64,000 nucleotides of DNA from Lasiodiplodia sp. COLG20 (GCA_009801085.1 VNWV01000010.1:868001-932000); one strand, 5' to 3'; numbered from the stretch's first letter, positions 46,362-58,359 are shown. Notes: generated from the sequence alone by a model not told the origin. Translations and numbers: made by a program.

Positions 46362-48050
46362 ATGTTCAAGCAACTGATACCCAAGACGCCCGCTCGGCCG
46401 TTCGCCCTCGCTGCGCGCCGCAGCGCCTTCCGCCCCGTCTCCTCAACATTCCCGCTGGTTGACCGGTCACTGCGGACATATGCTACCGAGGCCGCGGAGA
46501 AGGACCTGGTTATCATCGGCGGCGGTGTCGCTGGTTATGTTGCCGCCATCAAGGCTGGCCAGGCCGGCCTGAACGTCGCCTGCATCGAGAAGCGCGGCTC
46601 CCTGGGCGGCACCTGTCTGAACGTCGGCTGCATCCCCTCCAAGTCGCTGCTCAACAACTCGCACCTCTACCACCAGATTCTCCACGACACCAAGAACCGC
46701 GGTATCGAGGTCGGCGATGTCAAGCTCAACCTCGAGCAGATGATGAAGGCCAAGGAGACGTCCGTCTCCGGCCTGACCAAGGGTATCGAGTTCCTGTTCA
46801 AGAAGAACAATGTCGAGTACATCAAGGGCACTGGCGCCTTCGCCGACGAGCACACGGTCAAGGTCAACCTGATCGAGGGTGGCGAGACGTCCGTCCGCGG
46901 CAAGAACATCATCATCGCCACCGGTTCCGAGGCCACTCCCTTCCCTGGCATGACCATTGACGAGGAGAAGGTCATCACCTCGACCGGCGCCATTGCCCTC
47001 AAGCAGGTCCCCAACAAGATGGTCGTCATTGGCGGTGGTATCATCGGTCTTGAGATGGTGGGTCCGAACGCAATTGCTGCGAGTCGCACGTAATAACTGG
47101 AGCAGGCTTCCGTTTGGTCGCGTCTGGGTTCCGAGGTCACCGTCGTCGAGTTCCTGAACCAGATTGGCGGCCCCGGCATGGACGCTGAGATCGCCAAGGG
47201 CATCCAGAAGATCCTCCAGAAGCAGGGCATCAAGTTCAAGGTCGGCACCAAGGTCTCGAGCGGCGACGCCTCGGGCGAGGGTGTGAAGATTGCCGTCGAG
47301 GCCGCAAAGGGCGGCAAGGAGGAGAGCGTAGGTCTTCAATTCTCCCCCGATTGTGTACCGCTGCTGACCACCAGCTCCAGATTGACGCTGACGTCGTCCT
47401 CGTCGCCATTGGCCGTCGTCCCTACACCGCTGGCCTCGGCCTCGAGAACATTGGCATTGAGACTGACGAGAAGGGCCGCCTGATCATCGACCACGAGTAC
47501 CGCACCAAGATCCCCCACATCCGTGTGATTGGTGACTGCACCTTCGGCCCTATGCTCGCCCACAAGGCCGAGGAGGAGGCCGTCGCCGCCATCGAGTACA
47601 TCTCCAAGGGCTACGGTCACGTCAACTACGGCGTCATCCCCTCGGTCATGTACACGCACCCCGAGGTCGCCTGGGTCGGCCAGAACGAGGCCGAGCTCAA
47701 GGCTTCCGGCATCAAGTACAAGGTCGGCACCTTCCCCTTCTCGGCCAACTCGCGTGCGAAGACCAACCTCGACACCGAGGGTCTGGTCAAGTTCATCGCC
47801 GACGCCGAGACGGACCGCATCCTCGGCGTGCACATCATCGGCCCCAACGCCGGCGAGATGATTGCTGAGGCTGGTCTTGCCATTGAGTACGGCGCCTCTT
47901 CCGAGGACGTTGCGCGGGTGTGCCACGCTCACCCGACGCTCAGCGAGGCGTAAGTTCCATCCGTCGACTTTTACCTTATCACTTGCTAACTTCAAGGACA
48001 GTTTCAAGGAGGCCGCTCTCAACACCTACGACAAGGCCATTCACTACTAG
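46362..48050 (+). CDS. lpd1: Dihydrolipoamide dehydrogenase (E3), mitochondrial
   Basis: Four exons, 46362-47057, 47106-47327, 47381-47949 and 48002-48050; introns 48, 53 and 52 nt; 511 aa, the usual length. A presequence ([20 protein letters not shown]...YATEA) precedes the FAD motif [18 protein letters not shown], the redox-active disulfide [13 protein letters not shown], the NAD motif [16 protein letters not shown]-binding [17 protein letters not shown], and the catalytic His-Glu pair in [15 protein letters not shown]. The enzyme reoxidises dihydrolipoamide for the pyruvate, 2-oxoglutarate and branched-chain dehydrogenase complexes and the glycine cleavage system. It starts 223 bp after the Sgd1 stop on the same strand. 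An alternative acceptor 6 nt earlier in intron 2 would insert Leu-Gln. Confidence 0.97.
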
Positions 48051-50258
48051 ACGAGTTGTGGCTTTGGCGTCGTGCATCATCGGGTTCGTAAACGGTAGGG
48101 TCAATGGTGCAGTGGGAAAATGGTGGGTTTCTTTCTCTCCGGTTTACTTGGCATGAGTGAGCAAGCGAGAGCGAGCGAGCGAGTTAGTCCATTGGGATCC
48201 CGATGGACGATTGGCGTTCGAAGAATTGAGAAAAAGAAGAAGCAGAAAACACATAATGATGAGCCGCGACTACCACTGTGCATACCTTTTCTTATGTAGG
48301 ATATGGAGGAAGTTGAAGATGGATGGTATAGAATATTTCCATTTTTTGCCCTCTTGTCTCTGCCGACAAGTCTAATCACTTGTCTGTTGCCAGCCCTTTC
48401 TGCGAGGATAGCTAAATCAACCAAGACAATTTCCAAATGCGTCAATCTACACAGATGATGTAATACAGCTCCCGACAGCATCCTTTCCAGCGCGTCGAGC
48501 GTTTCGGCGCCCTTGATTGTCCCACACAGAGTACGTTCCGCGGTACGACATGTACCGTGACGGGCCTCTTTCATTCCGGTCCTCAGGTCGCACGACTTTG
48601 AAGCAGCTGCAAAGCACCTTCAGTTCCGCATATTTTCCCTATCCCAGCCCCCCGGCCGGCCAATGGCAGCTGAGGTTGCACAGCCCCTCTTCCCCGAAAC
48701 CGCAACCGCGGCAAAGCCCCGCCACCACCACCACCCATCCTACCTCTCCAACTATTGATTCCTACTTTTTCTTTCCTAATAAGGCAAGGTGATGGCGGGT
48801 GGTGACCGAGAAATACTACGGTTGCGGGCGTCTCAGGCTACTACACAGCTAACCCACGCTAATAATATTACCCGCTCCTCCTAAGGCAAGGTCCGGTTTG
48901 GGAAACGGGAATCCTTCACAACGGACATTGGTACTCGGTACTTGCCTAGCCTGCGTGTCAGTGCACTCGTTTTTTTCCCACCGTTCCTTTAGATGGCGCC
49001 GCCGCCAGTCAGCCCGTTGATTATTATTATTAGCACAGCTGGTTGGCTGGGCCTTGTAATTCCAAAAGTCGAAAATGGCGTTCTTTCCCGAATAATGTTC
49101 GCTGGTACTGTAATAATAGGAAGAGCTGCGCATTTTCATCTGTCGGGTCGTACGGGGAATGGCGCGCGCGCGCGGCCGTCTCTTGCCTAGGTCCCGACCA
49201 ACCCGCCCCCCATGTCAGGGGTTGCTCGTGGGAATGTGAGGCGTACGATCGGCCAGGGAAGAAATAATTTACAATGCATGTACCGGAGTCACGCGGAAAT
49301 TCCTGCAAGGCATCCGATGCGGGGCCGCATGAAGAAGATCTCAACTCCCCGAGGCTTGGAAGAGAGGAAAAAGGGATGATGATCTCCATCACGGAAGGAA
49401 GCGCCCTCTCTGTCGGTGTTACATGCATCATCGCTAGCCTTACAATTGCCCGCTCGTCCAGGGGGGAGTTCGTCGAGTGCGTGGATTTCGGTGACGAAGC
49501 ACGGGAGAGAGAGAGAAACGTAGCGGATATTCAAAGGGTATTTGAAATTCGAAAATGGCATCATAGGCCTAAAAGAAAAAAACGCCGGTCCATCTATTTG
49601 GGTAGGAGTTTCCTCTTCACATGGTTTCTGGATGAAGAAAAAGTGTGAGAAAATGTCGATACATGAAGAAAGTTACATCGAAACGGAAGTAAGGAGAACC
49701 TGCTCGGTCCAAGGCCCCAACACAGACAAAACTTGTAAGCGTACACGGTGAGCTGACGACGTAGGGTGTGATGATCCGCCAAATTCAATCTCTTAGCCCC
49801 CTTCCGCATTGGACTCCATGATGTTCATATCAACCGAGAGGAAAATTGTGAGTGTCTGCCTAACCAAACAACCGGTCTTTGGGGTATTGCTTGCAATCAT
49901 TGAGAGATATTCTTCTTTGCCTTCTCCTCATTTGGATCATGGTGGAGGGGGGGCTGTCATGGTGACTCAGAAGCCAAAAAAAAAAAAAAAAGAAGTAAAT
50001 AGAAGAACAAAAGGAAAAAACTTCGCCACTTTCGCCTCATCATTACTGACGTTACATTTCATTCATGCTTAAACCCATATCTGGCGTAAAGCGAAGTTGA
50101 AAATTGGCCATCTCTCAAAGATTTGCCGTTATCCGGGCAACTTCGCACGCGCGCAAAAAGTATTGTCAAAGTTCCGTTCCGGGCAAGCTGGTGAATCTCC
50201 TTCGTCAAATGTAGCGCTCATCGGATATTTGAGTCATCGATATATAACCAAAGTGGAA
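48051..50258. other. Intergenic, 2.2 kb, between convergent genes
   Basis: No gene recognised. Contains A13 at about 49977-49990. Small frames are not supported. Confidence 0.55.
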
Positions 50259-52281
50259 TTAGTTCTCGGCGTTGGTCTTGGAGAACCAGGCGCCGATCCA
50301 GCTCTGGCGGTTCGCCGCCTTGCGCTCCTTCTCGGCTTCCTCGGATTCCTGTACAAGTCTGAGAGGACGCGGCTTGTTGCCAGTCATGACGCTGTTGGTA
50401 GGACGATCGAAGCTGCTGGCGATGCTTCGAGGCGGGGAAGGCGTATCGACGGCAACACCGCTGTCGGTGTTGCTGACGGTGTCCTGGCCGGAGTTGTCCG
50501 CGTTTCCGTCGACGCTCTGGCGCGGCATGCTGCTAGAAGACACGACGCGGGAGCTGCGGTTCGATGCAGGCCCCTCGCCCGGCGGGAAGTTGAAGACCGA
50601 GTTACGGGGAGAAACGATTCCGGGAGACCTCGGGTTGCGGTACATGTTGTTGACCACGCTGGCGGCTCCGGTGTTCCATTCCGAGTTGGCACGGCGGTGC
50701 TGACCGGAGCTGTGGCGGAGGGGGATGCTCGGGGCGGTGGCAGGATCGGAAGTGATGCTGTTCTCTTCCGGCTTAGGCGGGGGAGGAGGCATGACGCTCA
50801 TAGGACGAGGGCGCTTCTCTTGCTGTTGGTTAGAGGTGCCCGAGCTGAGAGCGACGGACTTGGCCCGCTGCAGGAAAGACTGGCCTTCCTTCTTGTCCTT
50901 GGGCGGTGGGGGCGGCGGGTTTTCCTTGGCGACCGGAGGCTTTGGCGGTGGCTCCTGGTCGTGGCTGAGGACTGCTTCGAAGCCCTGGTGCTGCAGAAGA
51001 CGCTCGATGATCTTGTTGATGTACAAGGTGAGGGCCTTGTTCTGATCCTTGAGCGAGTTGATCTCAGACTCGAGGCGGCGCTCGTTGGATTCCTCGTCGG
51101 CGGCGGCGCCGAGTTCGTCCGCGAGACTCGTGCTAGGCCTCTCGCCCTGCGACGGCGGGCGCGAGGCGCCTGCACCGAGGCTGCGCATGAAGTCACCGTT
51201 GAGCGTCTTCTCGCTGAGCAGGAGCTGGAAGCTTTCGTTGTCCTCCATCAAACGGGCATTGGCCATCCTCGTCTCCAAGAGGATCTTCTCGAGCTCTTGC
51301 AACCGTCCGCCGCCGGCGTTCTCCATCTCGATGGCCTTGATCTGCGCTTCGGCGAGCTCCAGGCGCAGCGATTCGATGAGCTTGTCCTTTTGGAGGATCA
51401 ACTTGGAGCTGTTCTGCGAATTGCTGCGCTGTAGCGAGGACGGCGGAGCGAAGTGGCCATTCTCGAGGTTCTGCGACGAGTTGGACCGCGAATTGGGGAA
51501 AGCTGCGACGCTGGTTAGGGGGGTCAAGGGGCATCGATGGCAAGATGAGTCGAGGGCGAGCACATACAGATCTTAGAATTCCGGCGCTCCTCGCCCGAAT
51601 ATGCGCCTTCGCGGTCGCGCTCGGCCATTGTGTCCTTGAGCCTCTGGATGATCTCCTGCAGCTCTTCCTCACGGGCCTGGGCCTGTTCTTTCTCCTTCAT
51701 GGCGGCGGCGCGCTCGGCCTCGTAAATGGCCTCGAGCTCGCGGCGCTGCCGGATCGTCTCGCGCTTTTCATTCTCTAGGATCTCGACGCGTTCCTCTTCC
51801 TCGTGCGTGCGCTCCTCGAGCTTGGCCTGGTCCTTGAGCGCATCGTCGAGCTTCGTCTTGAGCACTTCGCCTTGTTTCTGCGGGGGGCGGGTTAGCAATG
51901 ACATTCCGATCTTGATGCGCGCGTGCGACGACCCACCTTGAATTCCTCGGAGGTGGTTTCGGCTTTCTGCAGCTGCTCCTTGAGCTCCTTAATCAAGGCG
52001 GCGGTCTCAGCCTTTGCGTCCTCCTCCGCGCTGTTGTCGATGGGCGCCGACGAAGACATGCTACGGGTCGAGGTGTGGGTGGGCCTCCTGACAGAGGCGC
52101 GCGCGGACAGCGGGCCGCTGGTGGAGTTTGTGCGGGTCGAAGTCGGTCTCCTCGTGGTGGAAGCGGCAGTCGGAATGGACGATGAAGACCTAGAGGGCGA
52201 GCGATTGAGTCCGGATGGCGAAGCAGCAGAAGAGCGCTGTGCCTGGCCTGGCGGAGAGGGCTTCTTGACGGCGGTCGACAT
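50259..52281 (-). CDS. Coiled-coil, proline-rich protein of unknown function
   Basis: Three minus-strand exons, 52281-51937, 51877-51568 and 51502-50259; introns 59 and 65 nt; phases agree; 632 aa. The N-terminal 80 residues are Ser/Thr/Pro/Arg-rich. Residues about 85-345 are predicted coiled coil (AETAALIKELKEQLQKAETT, EERVEILENEKRETIRQRRE, LRLELAEAQIKAIEMENAGG). The C-terminal half is disordered with poly-Pro (ENPPPPPPKDKKEG, MPPPPPKPEENS) and ends in a short conserved-looking segment RQSWIGAWFSKTNAEN. Fungal homologues are often named 'M protein repeat protein', a name that reflects only the coiled coil. A scaffold or cytoskeleton-linked role is a guess. A 445-codon frame on the opposite strand is an artefact of this gene's base composition. 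Confidence 0.85.
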
Positions 52282-53075
52282 GGCTGACGTGTGCTAGCCC
52301 GCAGAAAAGCGACGGCGTGGCGCGCGTGAGCAACGTTGACGTTGGGCGGGTACTAAAGATAGTGGCTGTGGCTGTCGAGGCTATGCGTTGCTGCGGTGCT
52401 GCGGATCGGCGCAGGAGAGCCTATGGAAGCAGGCGGGCGGCGGCGCGGTGTTGACGGGCTACTTGAATCTGCTCTGACTCCTTGAGCCGGGCGGGAAATA
52501 ACGGCAGATCCAGCAAGATTTAGGGAGCGATGCTCGGGCGTTTCACAATAGAGAGAGCATAGTAGCGCTGCTGCCATGGAGACGGGGGACCTCTTCACGC
52601 CCAGCGAGCAACTGAGCCCCTGCGCACGCGCTCACCGGCCGATCGCGAAAGGCAGGCCGCGGTGGTAGGGCTGGAACGCGGAGGCGCCGAAAGCGTGCCG
52701 CGGGGCCTCACAGGCCTTCGCTTTCGTCATCCGCCACATGCTCGACTGGCCCAGCGGCCGCGCTGCTGCATCATCGCCGCGAGAAGCCCGCAATTGCTGG
52801 CAGTGACTGGGTCCCAGCCACCGCGCAGACCTGGCGTGCTGGCCCCATCGCAAAAGAGCGGTCATGCTGGCGGGGGCGTGCGAGGCGTGCAGCCCAGATT
52901 GTGCCCAGGGTCAACATGTCCGAGTCCGATTCGCTCGCTTGTAACGCCGTTCCCGGCCTAGCGTCAGATGCCGCGCCCTTGCTTTTTTCGAAAACTCAAC
53001 TTCGAATTTGCAACCTCAACCGGAGCGCAACCACGACACCTCAGATATCCCGACCGAACATCTGAACGCGCAGCG
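52282..53075. promoter_or_regulatory. Divergent intergenic region, coiled-coil gene / RPL30
   Basis: 794 bp between start codons. No further gene seen. The last 100 bp before RPL30 contain a pyrimidine tract and A/C-rich leader. Confidence 0.5.
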
Positions 53076-54050
53076 ATGGCCCCCAAGAAGAACAAGAAGT
53101 CCGCCGACTCGTATGTCTCCGCTTGACCCGCCCTCTGGGGCCGCAATGTCGACGCTGTCGAATTTCCCGCAGCGATCGACGCACGTTGCTTCAATGCTAA
53201 CGTCTCATCACAGCATCAACTCGCGCCTGGCGCTTGTGATGAAGTCCGGCAAGGTCACCCTCGGCTACAAGTCTACGATGAAGACCTTGAGGTCCGGCAA
53301 GGTAAGCCAACACTCAGCTTTCGGGCCTGCAATCCAAGCCACCGACGAGAACAAGGCGCTGCCGAAGCCACGGCTTTATGTTCACTATGCTGGCGGACCT
53401 CAGGCATGAGGACTTGGCAGTTCGGACATTCGCTGGCAACGAAATCCTCGCTCAACGCGGGCGCACAAGATCTCGTTGCCGGCGACTGTCCGAACTGCCG
53501 TGTCCACATGCCTAACCTATCAGCGTCGCTAGGCCACGTCTTTTGCACCAGGCTTGCGAACATTGAGGCTCGGACATCGACCGGCAACGAAATCTTCTAC
53601 ACCCGCCTTGTATCAAGATTTCGTTGCCAGCGAGTGGCCGGTCCTCAGTTTTCCCATTCCTGGGGCCAGAGCCCTTCCTTTTCAACGGGTATTGCCATTA
53701 CTGACACGCACAAAGGCCAAGCTAGTGATCATAGCAGGCAACACGCCGCCCCTGCGCAAGTCTGAGCTCGAGTACGTCGCCATGCTGGCCAAGACCAACG
53801 TCCACCACTTCAGCGGCAACAACAGTAAGTCAAGATTTCCTTGCTTTTTCGTCATCTGGCTCTCTCCCGAGAGAGAGCCTTCCCTGCGAAAAAGTCCCCA
53901 TGTAGGGCTTTGGAGGGAACACTCTAGGCTGACCAATTCCCCACCACAGTCGAGCTTGGCACCGCTTGCGGTAAGCTCTTCCGCTGCTCCACCATGGCGA
54001 TTCTTGACGCCGGTGACTCCGACATTCTTGCCTCCAACGTCAGCGCTTAA
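53076..54050 (+). CDS. rpl30: 60S ribosomal protein L30 (eL30)
   Basis: Four exons, 53076-53110, 53214-53301, 53716-53824 and 53950-54050; 110 aa. The protein reads [87 protein letters not shown] and [11 protein letters not shown], all typical. Introns are 103, 414 and 125 nt; the second is far longer than its neighbours and carries two large hairpins (53416-53644), the third carries a perfect 9-bp-stem hairpin (53858-53879). In yeast L30 binds a kink-turn in its own pre-mRNA and mRNA to repress splicing and translation; whether these hairpins are related is unknown. RPL10 follows 520 bp downstream. Confidence 0.96.
53416..53644. repeat. Two related large hairpins inside RPL30 intron 2
   Basis: Hairpin 1: arm 53416-53446 (GGCAGTTCGGACATTCGC...) against 53469-53499, 31-nt arms with about four mismatches. 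Hairpin 2: arm 53567-53596 (ending GGCAACGAAATCTT) against 53615-53644 (starting AAGATTTCGTTGCC). The core GGCAACGA(A/G)ATC appears in all four arms, so the two hairpins derive from one unit, duplicated. Confidence 0.88.
53858..53879 (+). repeat. Perfect hairpin in RPL30 intron 3
   Basis: GGCTCTCTC, loop CCGA, GAGAGAGCC: a perfect 9-bp stem, 33 nt after the 5' splice site. Confidence 0.75.
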
Positions 54051-54570
54051 ATGCGCGGGATGTGAACCAAAACAAAAAAGGTGCACAGGCATGGGGCGTG
54101 GCGATCTGGGGAAAACAATGTACTCCAGATAGTAATGCACGTTCTATGGTCGGGATCTATTTGCAAATGCAGCACACGTGAGAAGTTAATGTCGACCTTG
54201 TCCTTGACTCGAGGATCGAGGCTCGGTCCGTCGTCTTCCGCTCGGATTAGGCACTAGGTACCACCCATTCCCCTCGGGTTAAGCGTGAAGCACCGCGAGG
54301 CGCAACATCCGTCGCTGATTTATCAGCGACGAGTGGCAGCATAGCAAATGATTAGAATACTGAGACATGCTTTTTGGTACGGTGACTATTGCATCGCGTG
54401 CCTGGGACTGAGGCTGTGACGATTGTGGCTTAGCGCACAAAGCGCTCGCTTAGCGAATCTCGCCTGCTTAGAAATTCAAGTGGGTGACCTCAAAACCTCT
54501 TGCGCCCCCGACGACGACGACACCACCCACCCCGCCAACACCACGATACAACCCTCGACAATCCGTCAAA
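54051..54570. other. Intergenic RPL30-RPL10
   Basis: 520 bp. Contains a perfect hairpin CGTCGCTGA-TTTA-TCAGCGACG at 54310-54331. The RPL10 leader has C/A-rich repeats (CGACGACGAC, CACCACCC). Confidence 0.6.
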
Positions 54571-55442
54571 ATGGCCCGTCGTCCCGCGAGATGCTACCGC
54601 TACTGCAAGAACAAGGTCCGTTGAGCCTGCCCACCACGACCGATCGACCGCCCAAACTTCCGAAATCCTCGGCGAATGTGAGCTGACTTGCGCCTCTACA
54701 GCCGTACCCTAAGTCGCGCTTCAACCGTGGTGTCCCGGACCCAAAGATTAGGATCTTTGATCTCGGCCGTAAGCGTGCGGGTGTTGACGAATTTCCGTGC
54801 GTTAAAAAACGATATTTTGAAATGGCATTTTGCCAGAAGAACGCATAACTGACAAGAATTCAGCACCTGCATTCACCTCGTCTCCAACGAGTATGAGCAG
54901 CTGAGCTCTGAGGCCCTCGAGGCCGCCCGTATTTGCGCCAACAAGTACATGGTCAAGACTGGTGGCAAGGAATCCTTCCACCTTCGTGTCCGCGCCCACC
55001 CCTACCACGTCATCCGTATCAACAAGATGTTGTCGTGCGCTGGTGCCGATCGTCTCCAGACCGGTATGCGTGGTGCCTTCGGCAAGCCCAACGGTACCGT
55101 TGCCCGTGTCAACATTGGCCAGATCCTCCTGTCCATCCGCACCAAGGACAACAGTGCGTTTCCCCTCTGAAAATTCGCGAGAATCAATGCTGACCAGGTG
55201 CTCCAGACCGCGCCACCGCCATCGAGGCTCTCCGCCGCTCCCAGTACAAGTTCCCTGGTCGCCAGAAGATCATCGTCTCCAAGAACTGGGGCTTCACTCC
55301 CCTCCGCCGCGACGAGTACATCGCCAAGCGCCAGGCTGGTGAGGTCAAGGTCGACGGTGCCTACGTCCAGTTCCTCAGCAAGCACGGCAAGATCGCCGAC
55401 AACATGCGCCGCTTCCCCACGGCCTTCCAGCAGGAGGCTTAA
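54571..55442 (+). CDS. rpl10: 60S ribosomal protein L10 (uL16)
   Basis: Four exons, 54571-54615, 54702-54796, 54864-55153 and 55198-55442; introns 86, 67 and 44 nt; phases agree; 224 aa. Readings [107 protein letters not shown] and [20 protein letters not shown] are diagnostic. L10 joins the 60S subunit late in the cytoplasm via Nmd3 and Sqt1 and helps form the peptidyl-transferase and subunit-joining region. The first intron has the unusual donor GTCCGT. Confidence 0.97.
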
Positions 55443-56429
55443 ATGTTCCGGTGAACGTTGGACGAAAAGGAAAAGGGGATACTTTCATGGGCTCTGGGCG
55501 TTTAAATCTGGTCTTTCTTCCGGCTCTGGTGGTCTGCTAGTGCAACAGGCCGTACTGTAGAGCAAGAAATCTGAGGCATGAAACTTTCCCCGACCGCCCA
55601 ATATTGAAGTGAGCGAGCATGATCGTATCACGTTTGGATTCCACAGCGTGAGGGCTGCAGCTATGCATGTGAAGAGTGATTTACATAATATATGCCCTCA
55701 AAGCAGTGATATCTACGTCATTCCATGTAGCGTCGGGATTTAGACCGTTAAGTCCAGAGCAATCAAGACAACTGTGCATGGCCACCTGTACCTTTGGCCG
55801 AAATAATCCTTGCTGGCAGTAATGGCAGGCCATACCATGACATGTTAACGCTCATTTGAATTGACCACGTCTTCCTCTCGTAGCTTTTGCTTTCAAGCAT
55901 TCTTATCCTTCGGCTTGTCTGTATGCGAAGTAGACAAAGTAGACATCAAAGACCGGTACTACCATGTGCAAAGTAGAGCACGATTACACAGAGTTAGCTT
56001 GAAATCAACTAAGAGGCGAACACCATCGCTAGCCTTCGGGGTTAAAGAGCCGATTTGATAGTCTCAATCGTCCGCTTACAAATATCCTCGGAGGCTGGTC
56101 GAAAAGAACGGGGATGAGTGATAATGATGAAGGTATTCAGCACTCAACGGTCTCTCTTCGCAATTTTGAGAAGCGTCACTACGTAATAGAACGATCGGTC
56201 GGTCACAACTGGCTCCTTGTTTAGCAATTAAGCAGCGTATACACCGCCATTTCCCCTTGGATAATCCTGGCAGCGCTTAGAGAGACGTATGCGTTAATTT
56301 GAGAAGGTGGGTTTGAGTCAATCGATATTCATGTCAGATTTACTTTTTTTTTTCAACCAAAGTTTACGAATCAAACCCTCCCACTAAAATTAAAAAGAAT
56401 GCGTTTTTTTTTTTTCATCGGGCTGTACA
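55443..56429. other. Intergenic, AT-rich
   Basis: No gene recognised between RPL10 and MITE copy E. Confidence 0.55.
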
Positions 56430-56677
56430 TACAGAGGAGAGCTGCACCCGATGGCTAGCGCAAAGAATAGCAGGGCTCTAGAATAGAGTGTAACTATGCC
56501 CTAGCTCTGCCTTAGAAAAATAACGTATGTGGGCAGCTGAAGCTATCGTCCGGAAGAGAATGTCGAATTAAAAAATTTACATACACGTCCGGACGATAGC
56601 TTCAGCTGCCCATGACATGAGCCAAAAAAAAAAAAAAACACATCTACGCTCGCCATCGGCAGCGAGAGGGGACTCTA
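56430..56677. mobile_element. MITE-like nested-palindrome element, copy E (best preserved)
   Basis: 248 bp. Outer inverted repeats: left TACAGAGGAGAGCTGCACCC then GATGGCTAGCG; right CGCTCGCCATCGGCAGCGAG then AGGGGACTCTA. Inner palindrome: 56531-56554 (GGGCAGCTGAAGCTATCG...) against 56588-56611, perfect over 24 bp, with a 33-nt AT-rich loop. No ORF. TA at both ends. Confidence 0.9.
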
Positions 56678-57655
56678 AACCAGGAAGGAGAAAGTCAAGC
56701 CCAATACTATTCCCGTGCCCCGCAAAGGCTGTTCGGGGTGCAAAGCATTCGATAAGCAGACTAAAGCAAAACATTGTAGTGTTAATACCATTTCTCAAAA
56801 ATGTCCTCGATAGGACAGCCCATGGATTCGAACAGAGGCTCTACCGGCCGCTCGAATCTCCAACATCACACATTACTTATCCTGCTCAAAAGTGCGATGT
56901 TTCGTAACTTCCAGCCTTTCTTCACGGTGAGTCTTGCAATACTTCTCAAGATCCCAGTCAGCCGTGTCCGCTTGTCTGAAGCGATGTAAGAATGTGTGAA
57001 CTCGTACAAAGCACATGATACGCCCGAGAGTATGAAAATCATCGTCACTGAACTAACATCCGGGGAGAATCCGAAACGAAAACGCGCGATTGCGGCACAT
57101 GCAAGGACACCACACGAGCCTGCCATAGGAGGCTCCCCGGAGATTGAGCACAATTCCACCGTGAGTTTCGCAAGGATTCAGTTACTGCAAATACGTAGAG
57201 TGGCAACGAAGAAAAATAACTTAATACATTCCGTCTCCGGAAGAAACCCACTATCTTGATGTTCAAACCCACTCCTTCATTCCCGTCAAGCAAAAAAGCA
57301 ATTACTGATTGGCGTAGAGCCTTTGGTATAATCCCCCGGACCCATAAACAAAGAGAGGTAAAAGAGAAAAAACGCCTCCACCATCCCAGTTTTGAGAAGC
57401 CCTAGTAGGATAAAAAAAAAACAAGGAGTGGTATGATACCAAAGCCAGAAGAGGAGGGGGAGAGAGAAGAAAAAATAATGTTCAAAGAAAAAGTTGTTGT
57501 CGTTCAAAACCGTAACTGAAGAAGCTCATCAAAGGGAATAATCTCTTCGTTCGTTCTCCATCTCATAGTGCATTAGGAACCCCACCCCAAACCGCATCCG
57601 GCATCAGAATCGTTAATTTTTTGTTGTTATTGATTTTTTCATTCTTTTCATCGCT
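56678..57655. other. Intergenic
   Basis: No gene called. A minus-strand frame (57159-56866) contains one hydrophobic stretch (VTMIFILSGVSCALYEFTHS) but no support otherwise. Poly-A/T tracts occur near 57408-57422. Confidence 0.5.
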
Positions 57656-58359
57656 TTACCGGACGACACCGTTCTCCGTCTTGCCCGGCGGCGGGCCGGC
57701 AGGCGGCTCGTACAGGCTGTCTCCAGCGCGCGAGCTGTCATGCGTGTAGGCGGGCTGGGGCGCCTGCGGGTAGGGCGAGCTCGCCTCGTAACCGCCGGCA
57801 TGGGATGGTGGCTGGTTGGCGTAGTAGCCACCGGCGGGCGGCGGCGAGTACGGAGGAGCGGGCGGGGCGCCGCCTTGTTGCTGCGGATAGTAGTATGGCG
57901 CGGCCGTCTGGTAGGGAGCTTGCTGGGGCTGGCCGTTGGCGCCGGGTCCGTAGTACTGAGGTTCGCCGTGGCCGTTGCGCGTCGCCCAGCCGGTGCCCCA
58001 CATGGGTTGGCGGCCGGCGCGGCGGCGGCGGCGTGCGGTGATGCAGGAGCAGAACTGTCGAGAGAGGTTAGTAATGCGATTTGTGGAAAAACGTGAAGGG
58101 CGGTAGCTACTTACGACGAAGAGGAGGAAGGCGAGGACGACGATGATGACGAGGACTACCCAGCGGACCCAGTCGTTCCAGGGCGAGCGGGTGCAGTACT
58201 GGTAGCCGTCCTGGCCGCGCCAGCAGCTGGAGGTTCGTGTTAGCTTTGGAGGTACACAATTGGGTGTGCGCGCATCTGGGGATTGTGGGGAAGCCGTGGA
58301 CTGACGTCTGCGGCGAGCGGGGGCGGGCGGACTTACTCTCGCTTGGATAGGACGGGCAT
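57656..58359 (-). CDS. RCR family membrane protein (chitin/Congo-red resistance)
   Basis: Three minus-strand exons, 58359-58337, 58226-58115 and 58054-57656; introns 110 and 60 nt; 177 aa. A tiny first exon (MPVLSKR) leads to DCWRGQDGYQYCTRSPWNDW, one transmembrane helix VVLVIIVVLAFLLFVFCSC, a basic stop-transfer segment ITARRRRRAGRQP, the motif WGTGWA, and a Pro/Gln/Tyr-rich cytoplasmic tail including possible PPxY-like sequences (APPYSPPPAGGYY). This is the layout of yeast Rcr1/Rcr2, ER/endosome proteins that affect chitin deposition and plasma-membrane protein sorting through Rsp5. The assignment rests on layout and motifs. Confidence 0.87.

Noticed and set aside
50097..51434. 445-codon open frame on the plus strand
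   Set aside because: Antisense to exon 3 of the coiled-coil gene, with Arg/Val/Leu-rich composition typical of a shadow frame; the minus-strand reading has exon joins and clear coiled-coil structure.
54476..54495. Possible second 5S fragment (TTCAAGTGGGTGACC)
   Set aside because: Only about 15 bases resemble the 5S gene; flanking bases do not match, so chance is more likely.
56815..56840. tRNA-like B box (GTTCGAATCC on the minus strand)
   Set aside because: No T-stem pairing and no acceptor stem or A box could be found around it.
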